Under the pieces are notes generated by a model, which saw only the letters and a program-made list of their open reading frames with translations, was not told the DNA's origin and made no database searches. This document shows positions 1 to 10,100 of a stretch of 64,000 nucleotides of DNA, one piece after another (the stretch's first letter is position 1; each line of letters starts with the position of its first letter). The DNA comes from Staphylococcus sp. Marseille-Q5304 (GTDB taxonomy: Bacteria > Bacillota > Bacilli > Staphylococcales > Staphylococcaceae). The stretch covers positions 1,054,001-1,118,000 of the forward strand of contig NZ_CALSFP010000001.1 in NCBI RefSeq assembly GCF_943737015.1. Direction: 5' to 3'. The position numbers were made by a program, and so were the translations under genes.

Positions 1-1803
1 TTTGGCAGCATCATCAGGTAAGTTATATTGTTTATAAGTTTGGTCGCCATACGTACCAGTACCTGTTTTAGCTGCAAGGTTAACACCAGAAACGCCATGT
101 CCATAAGCAGAACCATAAGGTTCAAATGTACCTTTTAATACTTCTGCTAACATGTAAGCTGTGTAATCTTTCATAGCTTTCTTACTTGTATGTTCATATT
201 CCACAGTTTCACCGTCGTCTTTAACAACTTTCTTAATTGAATGCGCGTTGTTATAGTCACCGCCATTGGCAATAGATGCAAAGGCTGATGCTAATTGAGT
301 AGGTGAGAATTCTGAAGATGAACCACCAAGTACTTCAGAAGCGCCGATTTTACTTTGATAATCTAAGCCAACATTCTCGGCAAATTTCTTAGGTGCATCT
401 TCGCCTGCATCTTCTTTAGATGCTTGCCAAGCTTTAAGCGCTGGAATGTTGAAACTTTCACGTAATGCATCGTATAATCTTACATTTCCGTGACCATTAC
501 CATCGTAGTTTTTGAAGCCTACACCATCAACTTGATAATTGGCCTCATCTTGGATTTCATGGTTTGTTGCCCATTGCATATTTTCAATCGCTGGACCGTA
601 TGCTAAGAATGGTTTTAATGATGAACCAGTAGGGTGAGGATCCGTTGCTAAGTTTCTATCTTTAATATCTTCGTAGTCACGACCACCAGATATCGCAACA
701 AGTCCGCCACTCTCACTATCGACAATACTTGAACCTACTTGTTGGTCACCGTTTTTATAGTAATTACCATTGTCGATACGGTTTTGCAATGTTTTTTGAA
801 CATCTTTATCCATGTTTGTGTAAATCTTAATACCGCTGTTTAATACATCGCCAAGTTTTTCATTTTTGAATTCTTTGTTGTTCATTAACTCTGACTTAAC
901 GAAGTTGATGTATGAATCGTATTCTTTATTAGATTTATCTTCAGTAACTTGACGTTGTTTATCAGTACGTTTTACTAAAGTATCTTGTAAAGAAGTTTTT
1001 TGTGCTTTTTCTTTTTGTTTTTCAGTAATTCTGCCATGTTTGGCCATTAGATAAAGCACTGTATCTTTACGATTCTCAGCTTGTTTTGGATGATCATAAA
1101 CATTGTTTAGGTTCGGAACCTGTGGTAAACCTGCAAGATAAGCTGATTCTGCTAAACTCAAATCATCTAAATCTTTGTTGAAATAATATTTAGCAGCAGC
1201 TTTAACACCTGTCACACCATCAGAGTAATAAATTTTGTTCAAGTAAATTTGGAAAATTTCATCTTTACTATATTCTTGCTCTAGACGGTATGAAAGATAT
1301 GCTTCTTGAGCTTTACGGCCGATAGATTTTTGGTCATTAAGGAAAGTACGTTTAACAACTTGTTGTGTTAACGTAGAAGCACCTTGTGAACCAAATCCAC
1401 CTGTAACGTTTTTAGCTACAGCGCCAAATAAACGTTTGTAATCAATTGCTCCGTGTTTGTAGAAACTGTTATCTTCAGTTGCTAATACAGCATCTTTCAT
1501 CTGTTTAGGTACTTTGTCAATGTCAACGTGCTCTTGTCTGGCACCATTATCAAGTGTCTTAACTAAGTCGCCATCTCTGTCATAGATTTTAGCTGGCTTG
1601 TTATCACTTAATTTTGCATCTGTAAATGCAGGTGCTTTCCAAGCATAATATGCAAAGAGCAAAATACCAATAAGAGCTAATGCAATAAAGGCGATTACAA
1701 GAAAACCAAAGATTTTGATAATCGTTCGCTTCACATTTCTATTATTCTTTTGTCCGGACTCACTACTTTTATTAGTATGTGAAGTCCCTTTCTTTTCCGT
1801 CAT
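1..1803 (-). CDS. pbp2: Penicillin-binding protein 2 (bifunctional class A PBP), C-terminus cut by window edge
   Basis: Class A PBP that polymerises lipid II (glycosyltransferase) and cross-links stem peptides (transpeptidase) outside the membrane. The visible 601 codons give a polar cytoplasmic tail, one membrane anchor at about residues 27-53, the glycosyltransferase motifs EDNSF (110-114) and GASTLTQQ (141-148), and the transpeptidase SxxK motif as TGSSLKP with the nucleophile at Ser394. A KTGT motif lies close to the window edge. S. aureus PBP2 is a little over 700 residues, so roughly 120 C-terminal residues lie outside. The start ATG overlaps the recU stop codon (ATGA), indicating translational coupling with recU, as in other staphylococci. 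No sign of mutation at the catalytic motifs. Confidence 0.97.
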   Translation of the reverse strand, partial: MTEKKGTSHTNKSSESGQKNNRNVKRTIIKIFGFLVIAFIALALIGILLFAYYAWKAPAFTDAKLSDNKPAKIYDRDGDLVKTLDNGARQEHVDIDKVPKQMKDAVLATEDNSFYKHGAIDYKRLFGAVAKNVTGGFGSQGASTLTQQVVKRTFLNDQKSIGRKAQEAYLSYRLEQEYSKDEIFQIYLNKIYYSDGVTGVKAAAKYYFNKDLDDLSLAESAYLAGLPQVPNLNNVYDHPKQAENRKDTVLYLMAKHGRITEKQKEKAQKTSLQDTLVKRTDKQRQVTEDKSNKEYDSYINFVKSELMNNKEFKNEKLGDVLNSGIKIYTNMDKDVQKTLQNRIDNGNYYKNGDQQVGSSIVDSESGGLVAISGGRDYEDIKDRNLATDPHPTGSSLKPFLAYGPAIENMQWATNHEIQDEANYQVDGVGFKNYDGNGHGNVRLYDALRESFNIPALKAWQASKEDAGEDAPKKFAENVGLDYQSKIGASEVLGGSSSEFSPTQLASAFASIANGGDYNNAHSIKKVVKDDGETVEYEHTSKKAMKDYTAYMLAEVLKGTFEPYGSAYGHGVSGVNLAAKTGTGTYGDQTYKQYNLPDDAAK

Positions 1804-2426
1804 ACGCGGTCCTCACTTTCATCTAATATCAACTTATCAACAGCATTGATGTAATTCAAACGTGGTTGATACTGATAGGGAATATAGTAACCATTTTTTT
1901 TAATTTCTTCAACCGTTATAGACTTTTTAATTCCATTTAAATATCTTTCCCAAAAATATTTAAAATTAGCATAAGGCAAAAGATAAACTTCATCTAATGT
2001 TTTAAATCTAATGAGTAAAAACACAACTCCATTTTGATTGAAACATGCATCCATATGTTTAACTTGATGTTTATGCATATTACTTAATGGAAATGAAGTT
2101 TTATTTTTCGTCTCTTTTGCTTCAAAGTCTAAATAATACCCATTATAAATTCCATTATAATCGGTAGTTGAAGGTGTTCTGAAATAAGCCTCGTTTATGA
2201 CAGCCTTACTTCTCATGGGGTAATGAACATTTACTATTTGCACTGGGGTAGGTTTCTTATGAATGACAGCGATTTCGTTATCCAAATAATATTTGTTCGA
2301 TAATTCTATGTCTTTTTCTAATGACATACCTCTACCACCGTAATTAATATTACTAGATTGCGTGGTATTTGTACGTCCGACCTGAGTCTTATTTCCTTTA
2401 AATGGTCTTCCATTAGGATAATTCAA
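1800..2426 (-). CDS. recU: Holliday junction resolvase RecU
   Basis: RecU cleaves Holliday junctions in recombination and chromosome segregation. The protein from the chosen start is 208 residues, the length I recall for S. aureus RecU, and carries the family stretches [27 protein letters not shown] (here [20 protein letters not shown]) and [15 protein letters not shown] with the catalytic Asp/Glu/Lys. The frame stays open a further 24 codons upstream, but those residues are not family-like. I therefore place the start at a TTG codon (2426-2424), which encodes the first residue of the (M)NYPNG N-terminus and is preceded by GGTGA at a good distance. The stop overlaps the pbp2 start, so recU-pbp2 form one operon. 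Confidence 0.93.
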   Translation of the reverse strand: MNYPNGRPFKGNKTQVGRTNTTQSSNINYGGRGMSLEKDIELSNKYYLDNEIAVIHKKPTPVQIVNVHYPMRSKAVINEAYFRTPSTTDYNGIYNGYYLDFEAKETKNKTSFPLSNMHKHQVKHMDACFNQNGVVFLLIRFKTLDEVYLLPYANFKYFWERYLNGIKKSITVEEIKKNGYYIPYQYQPRLNYINAVDKLILDESEDRV

Positions 2427-2808
2427 TGTATTATCACCACTTTTTGTTTGGTTTACAAAACCTTTTCCATTATAACCGAAGTCAAATGGAAATACCAAAC
2501 TACAAATTAATGTATTTAATGGAGTATAAATACATTAGTTATTATTTTAACGTGCTTTCTCTAAATAAACAATAAAGATTGTAAGAACTAACATATATGT
2601 TAGTTTTAGATACGCAAAAAAGATTTAAGGCTTGTTATCTGCACCCGATATATTAGCACTACTTTTCGACTCTATTTCTAGAAAATGCTATTCATTTATG
2701 CCAGACAACAAACCGAAATCAACTTATTAAAGTTTTATAGTTGATTGCCACACTTAAAATGACTAACAACTTTTTTTATGATAAATTTAAGTTGTAGGAG
2801 GGAACTTC
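2427..2808. other. Divergent intergenic region between recU and yppE
   Basis: This 382-bp gap separates the minus-strand recU-pbp2 operon from the plus-strand yppE-ypsA-gpsB genes, so it must hold both promoters. I see AT-rich stretches and a perfect 20-bp palindrome (entered separately), but no convincing -35/-10 pair that I would place exactly. The plus-strand gene has a strong ribosome-binding site, GGAGGG, just before 2809. I see no small ORF with a good ribosome-binding site here. Confidence 0.6.
2586..2605. promoter_or_regulatory. Perfect 20-bp palindrome, possible operator
   Basis: The sequence aactaacatatatgttagtt is its own reverse complement over 20 bases. It lies about 160 bp upstream of recU and 200 bp upstream of yppE. 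It is not followed by a T-run, so it does not look like a terminator. A dimeric repressor site is one reading; I recognise no specific regulator. Confidence 0.4.
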
Positions 2809-3147
2809 ATGCATACCCTTATTTCTCAACTTTTACATAAAGTTCAGACGATGCAGGAACGATACGAAGAAGTAAAATCAACAAATTCGGATTATGATTT
2901 TTATAATGACGTCGTTCCGTTCACACAAGAAATAGATGCACTTCTAAAACAGTTTATGTATTATAAAACAAGTATCATCGACTTACCTTATATGAACTTA
3001 CAAAAGTATCAATTATTAATATCAAACATTGAAGAATTATCCGTTGAATGTCATTTCCAACGTACGAGCCGCAAACTATTTACTGAAAAATTAAAAGCCG
3101 TTCAGTATGATTTATCATATATACAAAGAAGTGAAACTCAATTATGA
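2809..3147 (+). CDS. YppE family protein (DUF1798)
   Basis: A 112-residue, highly helical soluble protein with no signal peptide. I assign it to the YppE/DUF1798 family from its size, helical composition and position next to recU and ypsA, which matches Bacillus and Staphylococcus gene order. The biochemical role is unknown. A GGAGGG ribosome-binding site lies about 6 bases before the ATG. Its stop overlaps the start of ypsA by four bases (ATGA), so the two are probably co-translated. Confidence 0.75.
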   Translation: MHTLISQLLHKVQTMQERYEEVKSTNSDYDFYNDVVPFTQEIDALLKQFMYYKTSIIDLPYMNLQKYQLLISNIEELSVECHFQRTSRKLFTEKLKAVQYDLSYIQRSETQL

Positions 3148-3707
3148 TTAAGACAGTTTATGTAACAGGTTATAAGCCTTTTGAACTTAATATATTTAAA
3201 GAAGATATTCCAGAAGTGGCATATCTTAAACAATTTATTCGCCACAAATTAATTTTACTGATTGAAGAAGGTTTAGAATGGGTATTAATACAAGGTAAGT
3301 TGGGTATAGAATTATGGGCAGCAGAAGAAGTACTTGATTTAAAAACTACATACCCGGAGTTGAAGTTAGGTATTATTACTCCATTCTACGGGCATAGCGA
3401 ACAGTGGAATGAGCAAAACCAACTAAAATACCAAAAGATTTTACAGCAAAGTGATTTTGCTGAAAGTGTATTCCACTCATCATATGAAGGGCCTCATCAA
3501 TTTAAACAAACTGATCAGTTTATGTTAGATCATACAGATCAAACATTATTAATATATGATGAAGAACAAGAGGCGAGCCCAAAGTATTTTAAACATATGT
3601 TAGTTGATTTTATGGACAAAACAAATTATACTTGTGACATTGTTATGTTTGATGAATTGACTGAGTTTATCAACGATTTACAGTGGTCTCAAGATCAAAG
3701 TTTCTAA
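3144..3707 (+). CDS. ypsA: YpsA family protein (DUF1273, SLOG-like fold)
   Basis: A 187-residue protein of the YpsA/DUF1273 family, which has a Rossmann-like SLOG fold expected to bind a nucleotide-type ligand. The early stretch [12 protein letters not shown] and the central [20 protein letters not shown] (residues about 49-68) are typical. In Bacillus and S. aureus YpsA has been linked to cell division, which fits its position directly before gpsB. Its start overlaps the yppE stop, and gpsB follows after 13 bases. The ligand is not known to me. Confidence 0.85.
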   Translation: MIKTVYVTGYKPFELNIFKEDIPEVAYLKQFIRHKLILLIEEGLEWVLIQGKLGIELWAAEEVLDLKTTYPELKLGIITPFYGHSEQWNEQNQLKYQKILQQSDFAESVFHSSYEGPHQFKQTDQFMLDHTDQTLLIYDEEQEASPKYFKHMLVDFMDKTNYTCDIVMFDELTEFINDLQWSQDQSF

Positions 3708-3720
3708 TGAGGTGAAAAAA

Positions 3721-4053
3721 ATGGCAGATGTTTCTTTAAAATTATCAGCAAAAGATATTTATGAAAAAGATTTCGAGAAAACAATGACACGTGGTTATAG
3801 AAGGGAAGAAGTTGATGCCTTCTTAGACGACATCATTGCAGATTACCAAAAAATGTCAGATTTAGATAGCCAAGTCGTTAAATTATCAGAAGAAAACAAT
3901 AAACTTAAAAAAGAACTTGAAGAATTACGTTTACGTGTGGCAACTTCACGCCCACAAGAGAATAAAAACTTCTCATCTAACAACAATTCAAGTAATAATG
4001 TTGATATTCTTAAAAGAATTTCTAACTTGGAAAAAGCAGTTTTCGGTAAGTAA
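3721..4053 (+). CDS. gpsB: Cell division/elongation adaptor GpsB
   Basis: GpsB is a small DivIVA-like membrane-associated adaptor coordinating septal and lateral wall synthesis. The 110-residue product has the N-terminal lipid-binding/DivIVA domain ([16 protein letters not shown] and [15 protein letters not shown], residues about 10-45), a coiled coil (about 45-75), an Asn/Ser-rich linker and a C-terminal helix ending VFGK. The frame also opens with GTG at 3712, but that codon lies inside the TGAGGTGA ribosome-binding site, so ATG 3721 is the start. A strong terminator follows. Close linkage to pbp2, ypsA and rnpB is the usual staphylococcal arrangement. Confidence 0.95.
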   Translation: MADVSLKLSAKDIYEKDFEKTMTRGYRREEVDAFLDDIIADYQKMSDLDSQVVKLSEENNKLKKELEELRLRVATSRPQENKNFSSNNNSSNNVDILKRISNLEKAVFGK

Positions 4054-4083
4054 TACCACTTTTAATATTGCAATATCGATTTA

Positions 4084-4120
4084 AACAAGTTTTGTTTTCA
4101 AACAAAACTTGTTTTTTATT
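4084..4120 (+). terminator. Intrinsic terminator after gpsB
   Basis: Perfect inverted repeat of 12-14 bp (AACAAGTTTTG / CAAAACTTGTT) with a small loop, followed by a T-run. It separates the gpsB operon from rnpB. Confidence 0.9.
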
Positions 4121-4150
4121 GTTTCAATCTAAGAAAAATGATACAATTCT

Positions 4151-4550
4151 AAAGATGGTGTTTCGGGTAATCGCTATAGCGATATAGAGGAAAGTCCATG
4201 CTCACACAATCTGAGATGATTGTAGTGTTCGTGCTTGACGAAACAATAAGTCAAGGCATTAAATTGACGGCAACGAAATAACCTAAGTCTTTTGATATGG
4301 TTAGAATAGTTTGAAAGTGCCACAGTGACGTAGCTTTTATAGAAATATAAAAGGTGGAACGCGGTAAACCCCTCGAGTGAGCAATCCAAATTAGGTAGGA
4401 GCACTTTTTTAGCGGAATTCAACGCATAATTAAGCCATTCTTTAGTGAAGAATGGAGACAGATGATTACCACCTGCGTACAAGTGTGACTAGTGCACGTT
4501 CGTAGTACAATGGTACAAAACATGGCTTACAGAAATACCATCACTAGACC
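4151..4550 (+). ncRNA. rnpB: RNase P RNA (class B)
   Basis: Catalytic RNA of RNase P, which matures tRNA 5' ends. The 5' part carries the hallmark GAGGAAAGUCC (about 4188-4198) and the 3' part the CAGAAAUACCAUCAC segment; GGUAAACCCC and CGAGUGAGCAA lie between them. The outer P1 helix forms between GAUGGU (4154-4159) and ACCAUC (4537-4542). Length near 400 nt and low-G+C features point to the Bacillus-type (B) class. Position between gpsB and the ypsC-type methyltransferase matches Bacillus and Staphylococcus. Ends are estimated from P1 and the following terminator, accurate to a few bases. An open frame on the opposite strand here is not a gene. Confidence 0.97.
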
Positions 4551-4551
4551 C

Positions 4552-4580
4552 AAGCTCTCCCATTTCGGAGAGCTTTTTTA
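4552..4580 (+). terminator. Intrinsic terminator of rnpB
   Basis: Stem AGCTCTCC / GGAGAGCT with loop CATTTC followed by a T-run, immediately after the RNase P RNA. Confidence 0.92.
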
Positions 4581-4673
4581 ATTTTAAAATATTACAACTG
4601 AATCTACACATATCTATTTAAATGAACTTTTGATAAAATAAATACATAATTACTTTTAAGAAGGAGACATAAC

Positions 4674-5810
4674 ATGTACCAACTACTAGCCGTATGCCCA
4701 ATGGGATTAGAATCCGTCGTGGCAAAAGAAGTCCAAGAATTAGGGTACGAAACAACTGTCGAAAACGGTCGAATCTTTTTCGAAGGTGACGAAGAAGCTA
4801 TCGCAAAGTGTAATTTGTGGTTACGTACTGCAGATAGATTAAAAATTGTTATGGGACAATTTAAAGCAACAACATTCGATAGTTTATTTGAACAAACAAA
4901 AGCGTTACCTTGGGAGACAATTATTGAAAATGGTGGAAACTTTCCAGTTCAAGGACGAAGTGTAAAATCCACTTTATATAGTGTACCTGATTGCCAATCT
5001 ATAGTTAAAAAAGCAATCGTTGAACGCTTGAAAGAAGCATATCAACAAAGTGGTTGGTTAGATGAGACAGGAGCGAAATATCCAGTCGAAGTAGCCATAT
5101 TAAAAGATAAGGCATTATTAACAGTCGATACATCAGGTTCAGGTCTCAACAAACGTGGATATCGTATGGCACAAGGGGAAGCACCAATTAAAGAAACACT
5201 TGCTGCAAGCCTTATTCGGTTAGCTAACTGGACAGGCGATACACCGTTAATAGATCCCTTCTGTGGTTCAGGGACTATTGCCATTGAAGCTAGTTTAATT
5301 GCACAAAATATAGCACCTGGCTTTAATCGTGACTTTGTCTCAGAATCTTGGGACATGATGCCTGACCAACTCTACAACGAAATGCGTGACGCAGCTGATC
5401 AACAAGCAGATTACGATAGGAAAATTGAAATTTACGCTTCGGATATTGATCCTGAAATGATAGAAATTGCGCGTCGTAATGCCGAAGAAGTTGGACTTAG
5501 TGATATCATCAACTTTAATATTAAAGATGTAAATACATTAACTGTTGATAAAGATAAACCCGTTGCACTCGTTGGTAACCCGCCTTATGGTGAACGTATC
5601 GGAGACCGCGACGAAGTAGAAGAAATGTACCGTTATATTGGTAAATTGCTTAATGAAAACCCATATTTATCTGCATATATACTAACAAGCTATTCTGAAT
5701 TCGAACATTTAGTAAATAAAAAAGCTACAAAACGCCGTAAATTATTTAACGGCTATATCGAGTGTACTTATTTCCAATATTGGGGTAAAAAACTGCCTAA
5801 AAAAGATTAA
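4674..5810 (+). CDS. THUMP-domain class I RNA methyltransferase (YpsC/RlmL N-terminal-like)
   Basis: Predicted SAM-dependent guanine-N2 methyltransferase of 23S rRNA. The 378-residue protein has an N-terminal ferredoxin-like plus THUMP region (about 1-150) and a C-terminal Rossmann methyltransferase. Visible motifs are the SAM-binding DPFCGSGTIAIEA (about residues 194-206), the acidic ASDIDPEMIEIARRNAE and the catalytic NPPYGERIG typical of N-methyltransferases acting on exocyclic amines. AAGGAG lies 7 bases before the ATG. It follows rnpB as ypsC does in Bacillus. The exact modified nucleotide cannot be read from sequence. Confidence 0.9.
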   Translation: MYQLLAVCPMGLESVVAKEVQELGYETTVENGRIFFEGDEEAIAKCNLWLRTADRLKIVMGQFKATTFDSLFEQTKALPWETIIENGGNFPVQGRSVKSTLYSVPDCQSIVKKAIVERLKEAYQQSGWLDETGAKYPVEVAILKDKALLTVDTSGSGLNKRGYRMAQGEAPIKETLAASLIRLANWTGDTPLIDPFCGSGTIAIEASLIAQNIAPGFNRDFVSESWDMMPDQLYNEMRDAADQQADYDRKIEIYASDIDPEMIEIARRNAEEVGLSDIINFNIKDVNTLTVDKDKPVALVGNPPYGERIGDRDEVEEMYRYIGKLLNENPYLSAYILTSYSEFEHLVNKKATKRRKLFNGYIECTYFQYWGKKLPKKD

Positions 5811-5831
5811 TAAAAACGTAAACATCAATTC

Positions 5832-5880
5832 ATACGACGAATCAGTTTGTTGCGACAAATGTATTCGTCGTATTTCTTTT
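5832..5880 (+). terminator. Terminator after the methyltransferase gene
   Basis: Inverted repeat ATACGACGAAT / ATTCGTCGTAT with a loop of about 20 bases, then TTTCTTTTTC. The rest of the gap to 6110 (AT-rich, about 230 bp) shows no gene; it presumably holds the promoter of the next gene. Confidence 0.8.
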
Positions 5881-6110
5881 TCAGTAAACTTAATCTATCT
5901 AAAAATTTGAAACTTACACATTTCATAACTTAATTTGATTCATGCGACTTTAAGCGTTTATCATTAGAATAAAAGGTCAAACTATAGTAGTGTGAGGTAA
6001 AAGGATAATACTTTCTTTTATAAAACGCTAAATTTATATTAATCATCAATAAAAGAAAATAAATGTTTAAGATATAAAATTATAAATAATTACAGATTAG
6101 GAGTGATTAA

Positions 6111-6725
6111 ATGGCAAGAGTGTTAATATTAGGTGCAAACGGAGAAGTTTCAAAAGCTGCAATAAATTCATTTCTAGAAAATACATCGTTCACTTTAAGA
6201 CTATTTTTACGAGACGCAAATCGATTACCTGATTATGCTTCTGATAGAATTCGAGTTCGTGAAGGAGATGCAACAAATTATGAAGATGTAAGTCATGCAA
6301 TGAATGATGTAGATATTGTTTTTGCAAGTCTCTCCGGAGAATTAGATAAAGAAGCGCAATATATTGTAAAAGCAATGAAAGAGAAAAATGTAAAACGACT
6401 TATTTTCGTTACAGCTTTAGGTATTTACGATGAAGTTCCTGGTGAGTATGGTGAATGGGTTAAACAACAAATTGCGGAAATGTTACCTATTTATAAAAAG
6501 GCAGCGGACATCATTGAACAATCAGGCTTAGATTATACAATCTTCAGACCTGCTAAATTAACACAAATGAATGAAGTTGATTATGAAATAACACAAAAAA
6601 ATGAACCATTTAAAGGTAAAGAAGTTTCAAGAAAGAGTGTCGCTGAAGTCGCAGTGAATATCGCTAAAAATCCAGAATTACACCTTAATAAAAACATAGG
6701 TATTAACAAACCGATAAAAGAATAA
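6111..6725 (+). CDS. Atypical short-chain dehydrogenase / NmrA-like NAD(P)-binding protein
   Basis: A 204-residue Rossmann-fold protein. The N-terminus MARVLILGANGEVSKAA carries the GxxGxxx dinucleotide motif of atypical SDR/NmrA-like proteins. Later stretches VREGDATNYEDV, KRLIFVTALGIY and DYTIFRPAKLT follow the family pattern for NAD(P)-binding, substrate-lacking sensors and small reductases. Whether it is catalytic is unclear: the usual YxxxK pair is not obvious near VTALGIYDEV. AGGAG precedes the ATG. It stands alone between a terminator and a repeat-rich gap. Confidence 0.8.
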   Translation: MARVLILGANGEVSKAAINSFLENTSFTLRLFLRDANRLPDYASDRIRVREGDATNYEDVSHAMNDVDIVFASLSGELDKEAQYIVKAMKEKNVKRLIFVTALGIYDEVPGEYGEWVKQQIAEMLPIYKKAADIIEQSGLDYTIFRPAKLTQMNEVDYEITQKNEPFKGKEVSRKSVAEVAVNIAKNPELHLNKNIGINKPIKE

Positions 6726-6768
6726 GTTATAGAAATTTAGAATAATAATAAAAAATAATGATGCGTTT

Positions 6769-6942
6769 CGGAAACTTTGAGTAATAGTGATTTACGTTCA
6801 AAAGCCTCTAGTTATTAAGTTTCCGACCTATACAAAAGGAATGAACTAGGAGTGCAAGCTAAGTATTAGCACATTTTCTATCCAGCTACCTACTGCCTAG
6901 TCGACAAAGAGTCTGAGACATATTTTTGTCTCAGACTCTTTT
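6769..6942. repeat. Dispersed intergenic repeat, long copy 1, ending in a GAGTCTGAGACA hairpin
   Basis: Two nested structures: an outer inverted repeat CGGAAACTT (6769-6777) / AAGTTTCCG (6817-6825), then about 80 bp that align with the segment at 35605-35683, then a 14-bp perfect hairpin AAGAGTCTGAGACA / TGTCTCAGACTCTT (6907-6940) followed by TTCT. The hairpin recurs at 33999, 35684 and, with changes, at 41704. The hairpin can serve as a terminator for the SDR gene. Confidence 0.8.
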
Positions 6943-7053
6943 CTCGTTTATTTAGGAAGGGATATTATATTCTTAAAACGTAATATTTCAATGATTTGTT
7001 CATTTTTAAACAACTTAATCAATAATGTTTCATAAATATGTATAGTCTTCCTT

Positions 7054-7080
7054 TTGACAGAGAGGAATTTATTATACAAT
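7054..7080 (+). promoter_or_regulatory. Possible sigma-A promoter of the dynamin gene
   Basis: TTGACA at 7054-7059 and TACAAT at 7075-7080, spacer 15 bases, which is short for sigma-A. It lies 40 bp before the start codon. The gap 6943-7120 contains nothing else I can name. Confidence 0.4.
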
Positions 7081-7120
7081 GTATGTAATTACATAATCAG
7101 TAATAAAAGGGGATACAATA

Positions 7121-10100
7121 ATGAATTACACGCAACAACTCGATATATTATATAAATTAAAAAAGGAAGTAGAAAAATCAAATAATGATAGGCTTGTTCA
7201 TATTATTAATCAAGTTATTAAAAAGGTTTATTTAGAACAATATACTGTCACATTTGTAGGACATTTTTCTGCTGGTAAATCGACTTTAATCAATACACTA
7301 TTAGAAGAAAGTATCTTACCTAGTTCACCTGTACCGACAACGAGTAATACAGCAATCGTTTCAATTACTGATGAAAAAGGTATTATCGCTAATTTGAGCA
7401 ATAAAAAGTACACTGAGTTGAACAACTACGATGAAGTAAAACAAATGAACAGAGAGAATATTGATGTTGAATCTGTGGAAATAAAATCAACTTCTAATAA
7501 ATTTAACAATGGATTCACGCTACAAGACACACCAGGCGTTGATTCCAATGTAGCAACGCACCAATCAAGTACCGAAGAATTTATGTATACAAGTAATTTA
7601 TTATTTTATACCGTTGATTATAACCATGTTCAATCTGCCCTTAATTTCCAATTCATGAAACAACTGAATCAAGCCGGAGTACCAGTAGTCTTTGTAATCA
7701 ATCAGATAGATAAACACAATGACGATGAAATTAGTTTTGATACATTTAAATCACGTGTCGAACAATCAATTAGCGAATGGGAAATTGATCTTGATCGAAT
7801 ATTCTATGTATCTAAATTTGAACATGAACATAATGAAATTAATGCTCTGTCAGATTATTTAATTGAAAAAGATAATAATAGAGAGTCAATTGAATCTTAT
7901 GTGGACAGAATTGTAAATTTCATTACTAAGGAACAATTATCTTATATCCAAGACGAAATCCATGACACTTTAGACGAGCTAGATATTAAAGAAGAAGATT
8001 TTGACCAGGCTTATATTAATTTCCAACAAAATCAAGAAGTGAGCGAAGAAGCGAAGTTATTAAATGATCCTGAAAAACTTTATGAATTTTTAAAGCAAAA
8101 ACGTAAAGATATTTTAGAAAATGCTTATATCATGACGCATGATACGAGAGAAAAAATTCGTTATTATCTTGAAAGCCGAACAAAAGACTTCAAAGTAGGT
8201 GGATTGTTTAATAAAAAGGCAAAAACTGAACAAGAACAACAACAAAGACTTGATGCAGTTGTTGAACAGTTACAAGAGAAAGTGAATCAAGAAGTTCGCC
8301 AACCATTACGTAGTGACATGGCATTTTTAACACGTTTCATCAATTCTTCTGAAATTAAAAATGAAATTTTAAATCAGCATTATACGATAAAGCCTGAGTT
8401 AATTACAGATTTATATCAAATGCAAATTAGTATTAGTAATCAATATGTACTCACATTTTCAGACGATTTAATGAAATCTCTTAAACAGTATATCGGTAAA
8501 GAATCAGATCCGTTATTTAAAAAAGCGATAAGCCATTCAGAAGCTTCAGATATGTCTGTAGAGCAGCAAGAAGACTTTAATGACTACGAGAAATTTATGC
8601 AATTACGCAATTTAAGAGAATCTCTTGAAACTGAAAATTATCAGCATTATTATATCCATATTGATGATTCATTAGATAAATTAATCGGTAGAACACAAAT
8701 TGATTACACACCTAAAGCCCATGAGGAACAAGAAACACAACGTCGTCAAACACAAAAAAGTGAACTGAATCAACTGACAGACCAAACACCTCGCATAGAA
8801 AAAGGTTTAAAACTTATAGAAGATGTGCCTTTATTCGTACAGACGAAAAAAGATATTAACGACACGTTAGAACGACTTGAAAATAAAGTTATTAAAATTG
8901 GTGTGTTCGGTACATTCAGTGCAGGTAAGAGTAGTTTGATTAACGCATTATTAGGTGACCATTATCTCGTAAGTTCACCAAACCCAACAACTGCTGCCAT
9001 GACGGAGTTAACTTATGGTCATGAAAATCAAATAACATTAAAATCAGAAGATCAACTATTAGATGAACTTAACCAAGTCTTCCAATTTGAAAATAAATCG
9101 TTTGATAGCGTGGCATCATTTTTACAAAAAAATACGAAACAACTTAAATCTAAACTAGAAAAAAATAAATTAGCATTTGTCAATGCTATTGAACAACATT
9201 TCGATATGTACCAATCAATGTTGAACGACGGTCTAACACATACAATTTCTAAAGATGATGTGAAAAAATGGAGTGCCGAAGATGCTTATGCGACATTCGT
9301 AAATACCGTTCACATTAAATTACCTTTAGAATGGTTAAAAGATAAAATCATCGTCGATTCTTTAGGTTTACACTCAAACAACCAACGCCATACAAATGAA
9401 ACTGAAAAAGTGCTAACTTCATCAGATTTAATCTTGTATGTAAGTTATTTCAACCATTCATTCACAGAAAATGACAAACTCTTTATTGAACATATGAAAG
9501 AAATGAATCAACTGAACGAAAACCAAGCATTCAAAATGATTATTAACGCTACGGATTTAGCAGAATCCGAGGAAGACTTAAATGCAGTTACAGACTATGT
9601 GGAAGACGCATTAGCAAAAGTGAATATGCAATCACAAATCTTCCCCGTATCTAGTAGAGAAGCCTTAAAGTCAGGAGACGAGGGCATAAAAGAATTAACG
9701 CAAAGTATAGATTACTTTGCTGAAGTTGAATCAAAAGATATATTACAAAGTCAAATGTTACAACAACTTCAACACATTTCAAATGCATATGAGCAAATGA
9801 TAGAGGACGCACATAATAATAAAGCCCAAATTGAAAAACGTAACCAACAGTTAAAGCGTTATGATGAATCACAAATTATTGATCCAAGTATTTTACAAAC
9901 GGCAGAACAAAGAACGAACAATGAAGTCGAAGACCAAGTTTATCATTTAAATGAACGTTTAAAAATTCAACTATTGGATGAAGTAAAATCAATTTATAAC
10001 GGACAGATGACGAAAAATAGTAACTTTAAAGAAGAAAAACGTCATTCAACGCAAATTTATTTAGATCAAATACATCAACGTCTGTATTTAGAACAAACAT

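Noticed and set aside
4174..4482. Open frame of 102 codons on the minus strand
   Set aside because: It lies entirely inside the RNase P RNA gene on the opposite strand and has no family-like sequence.
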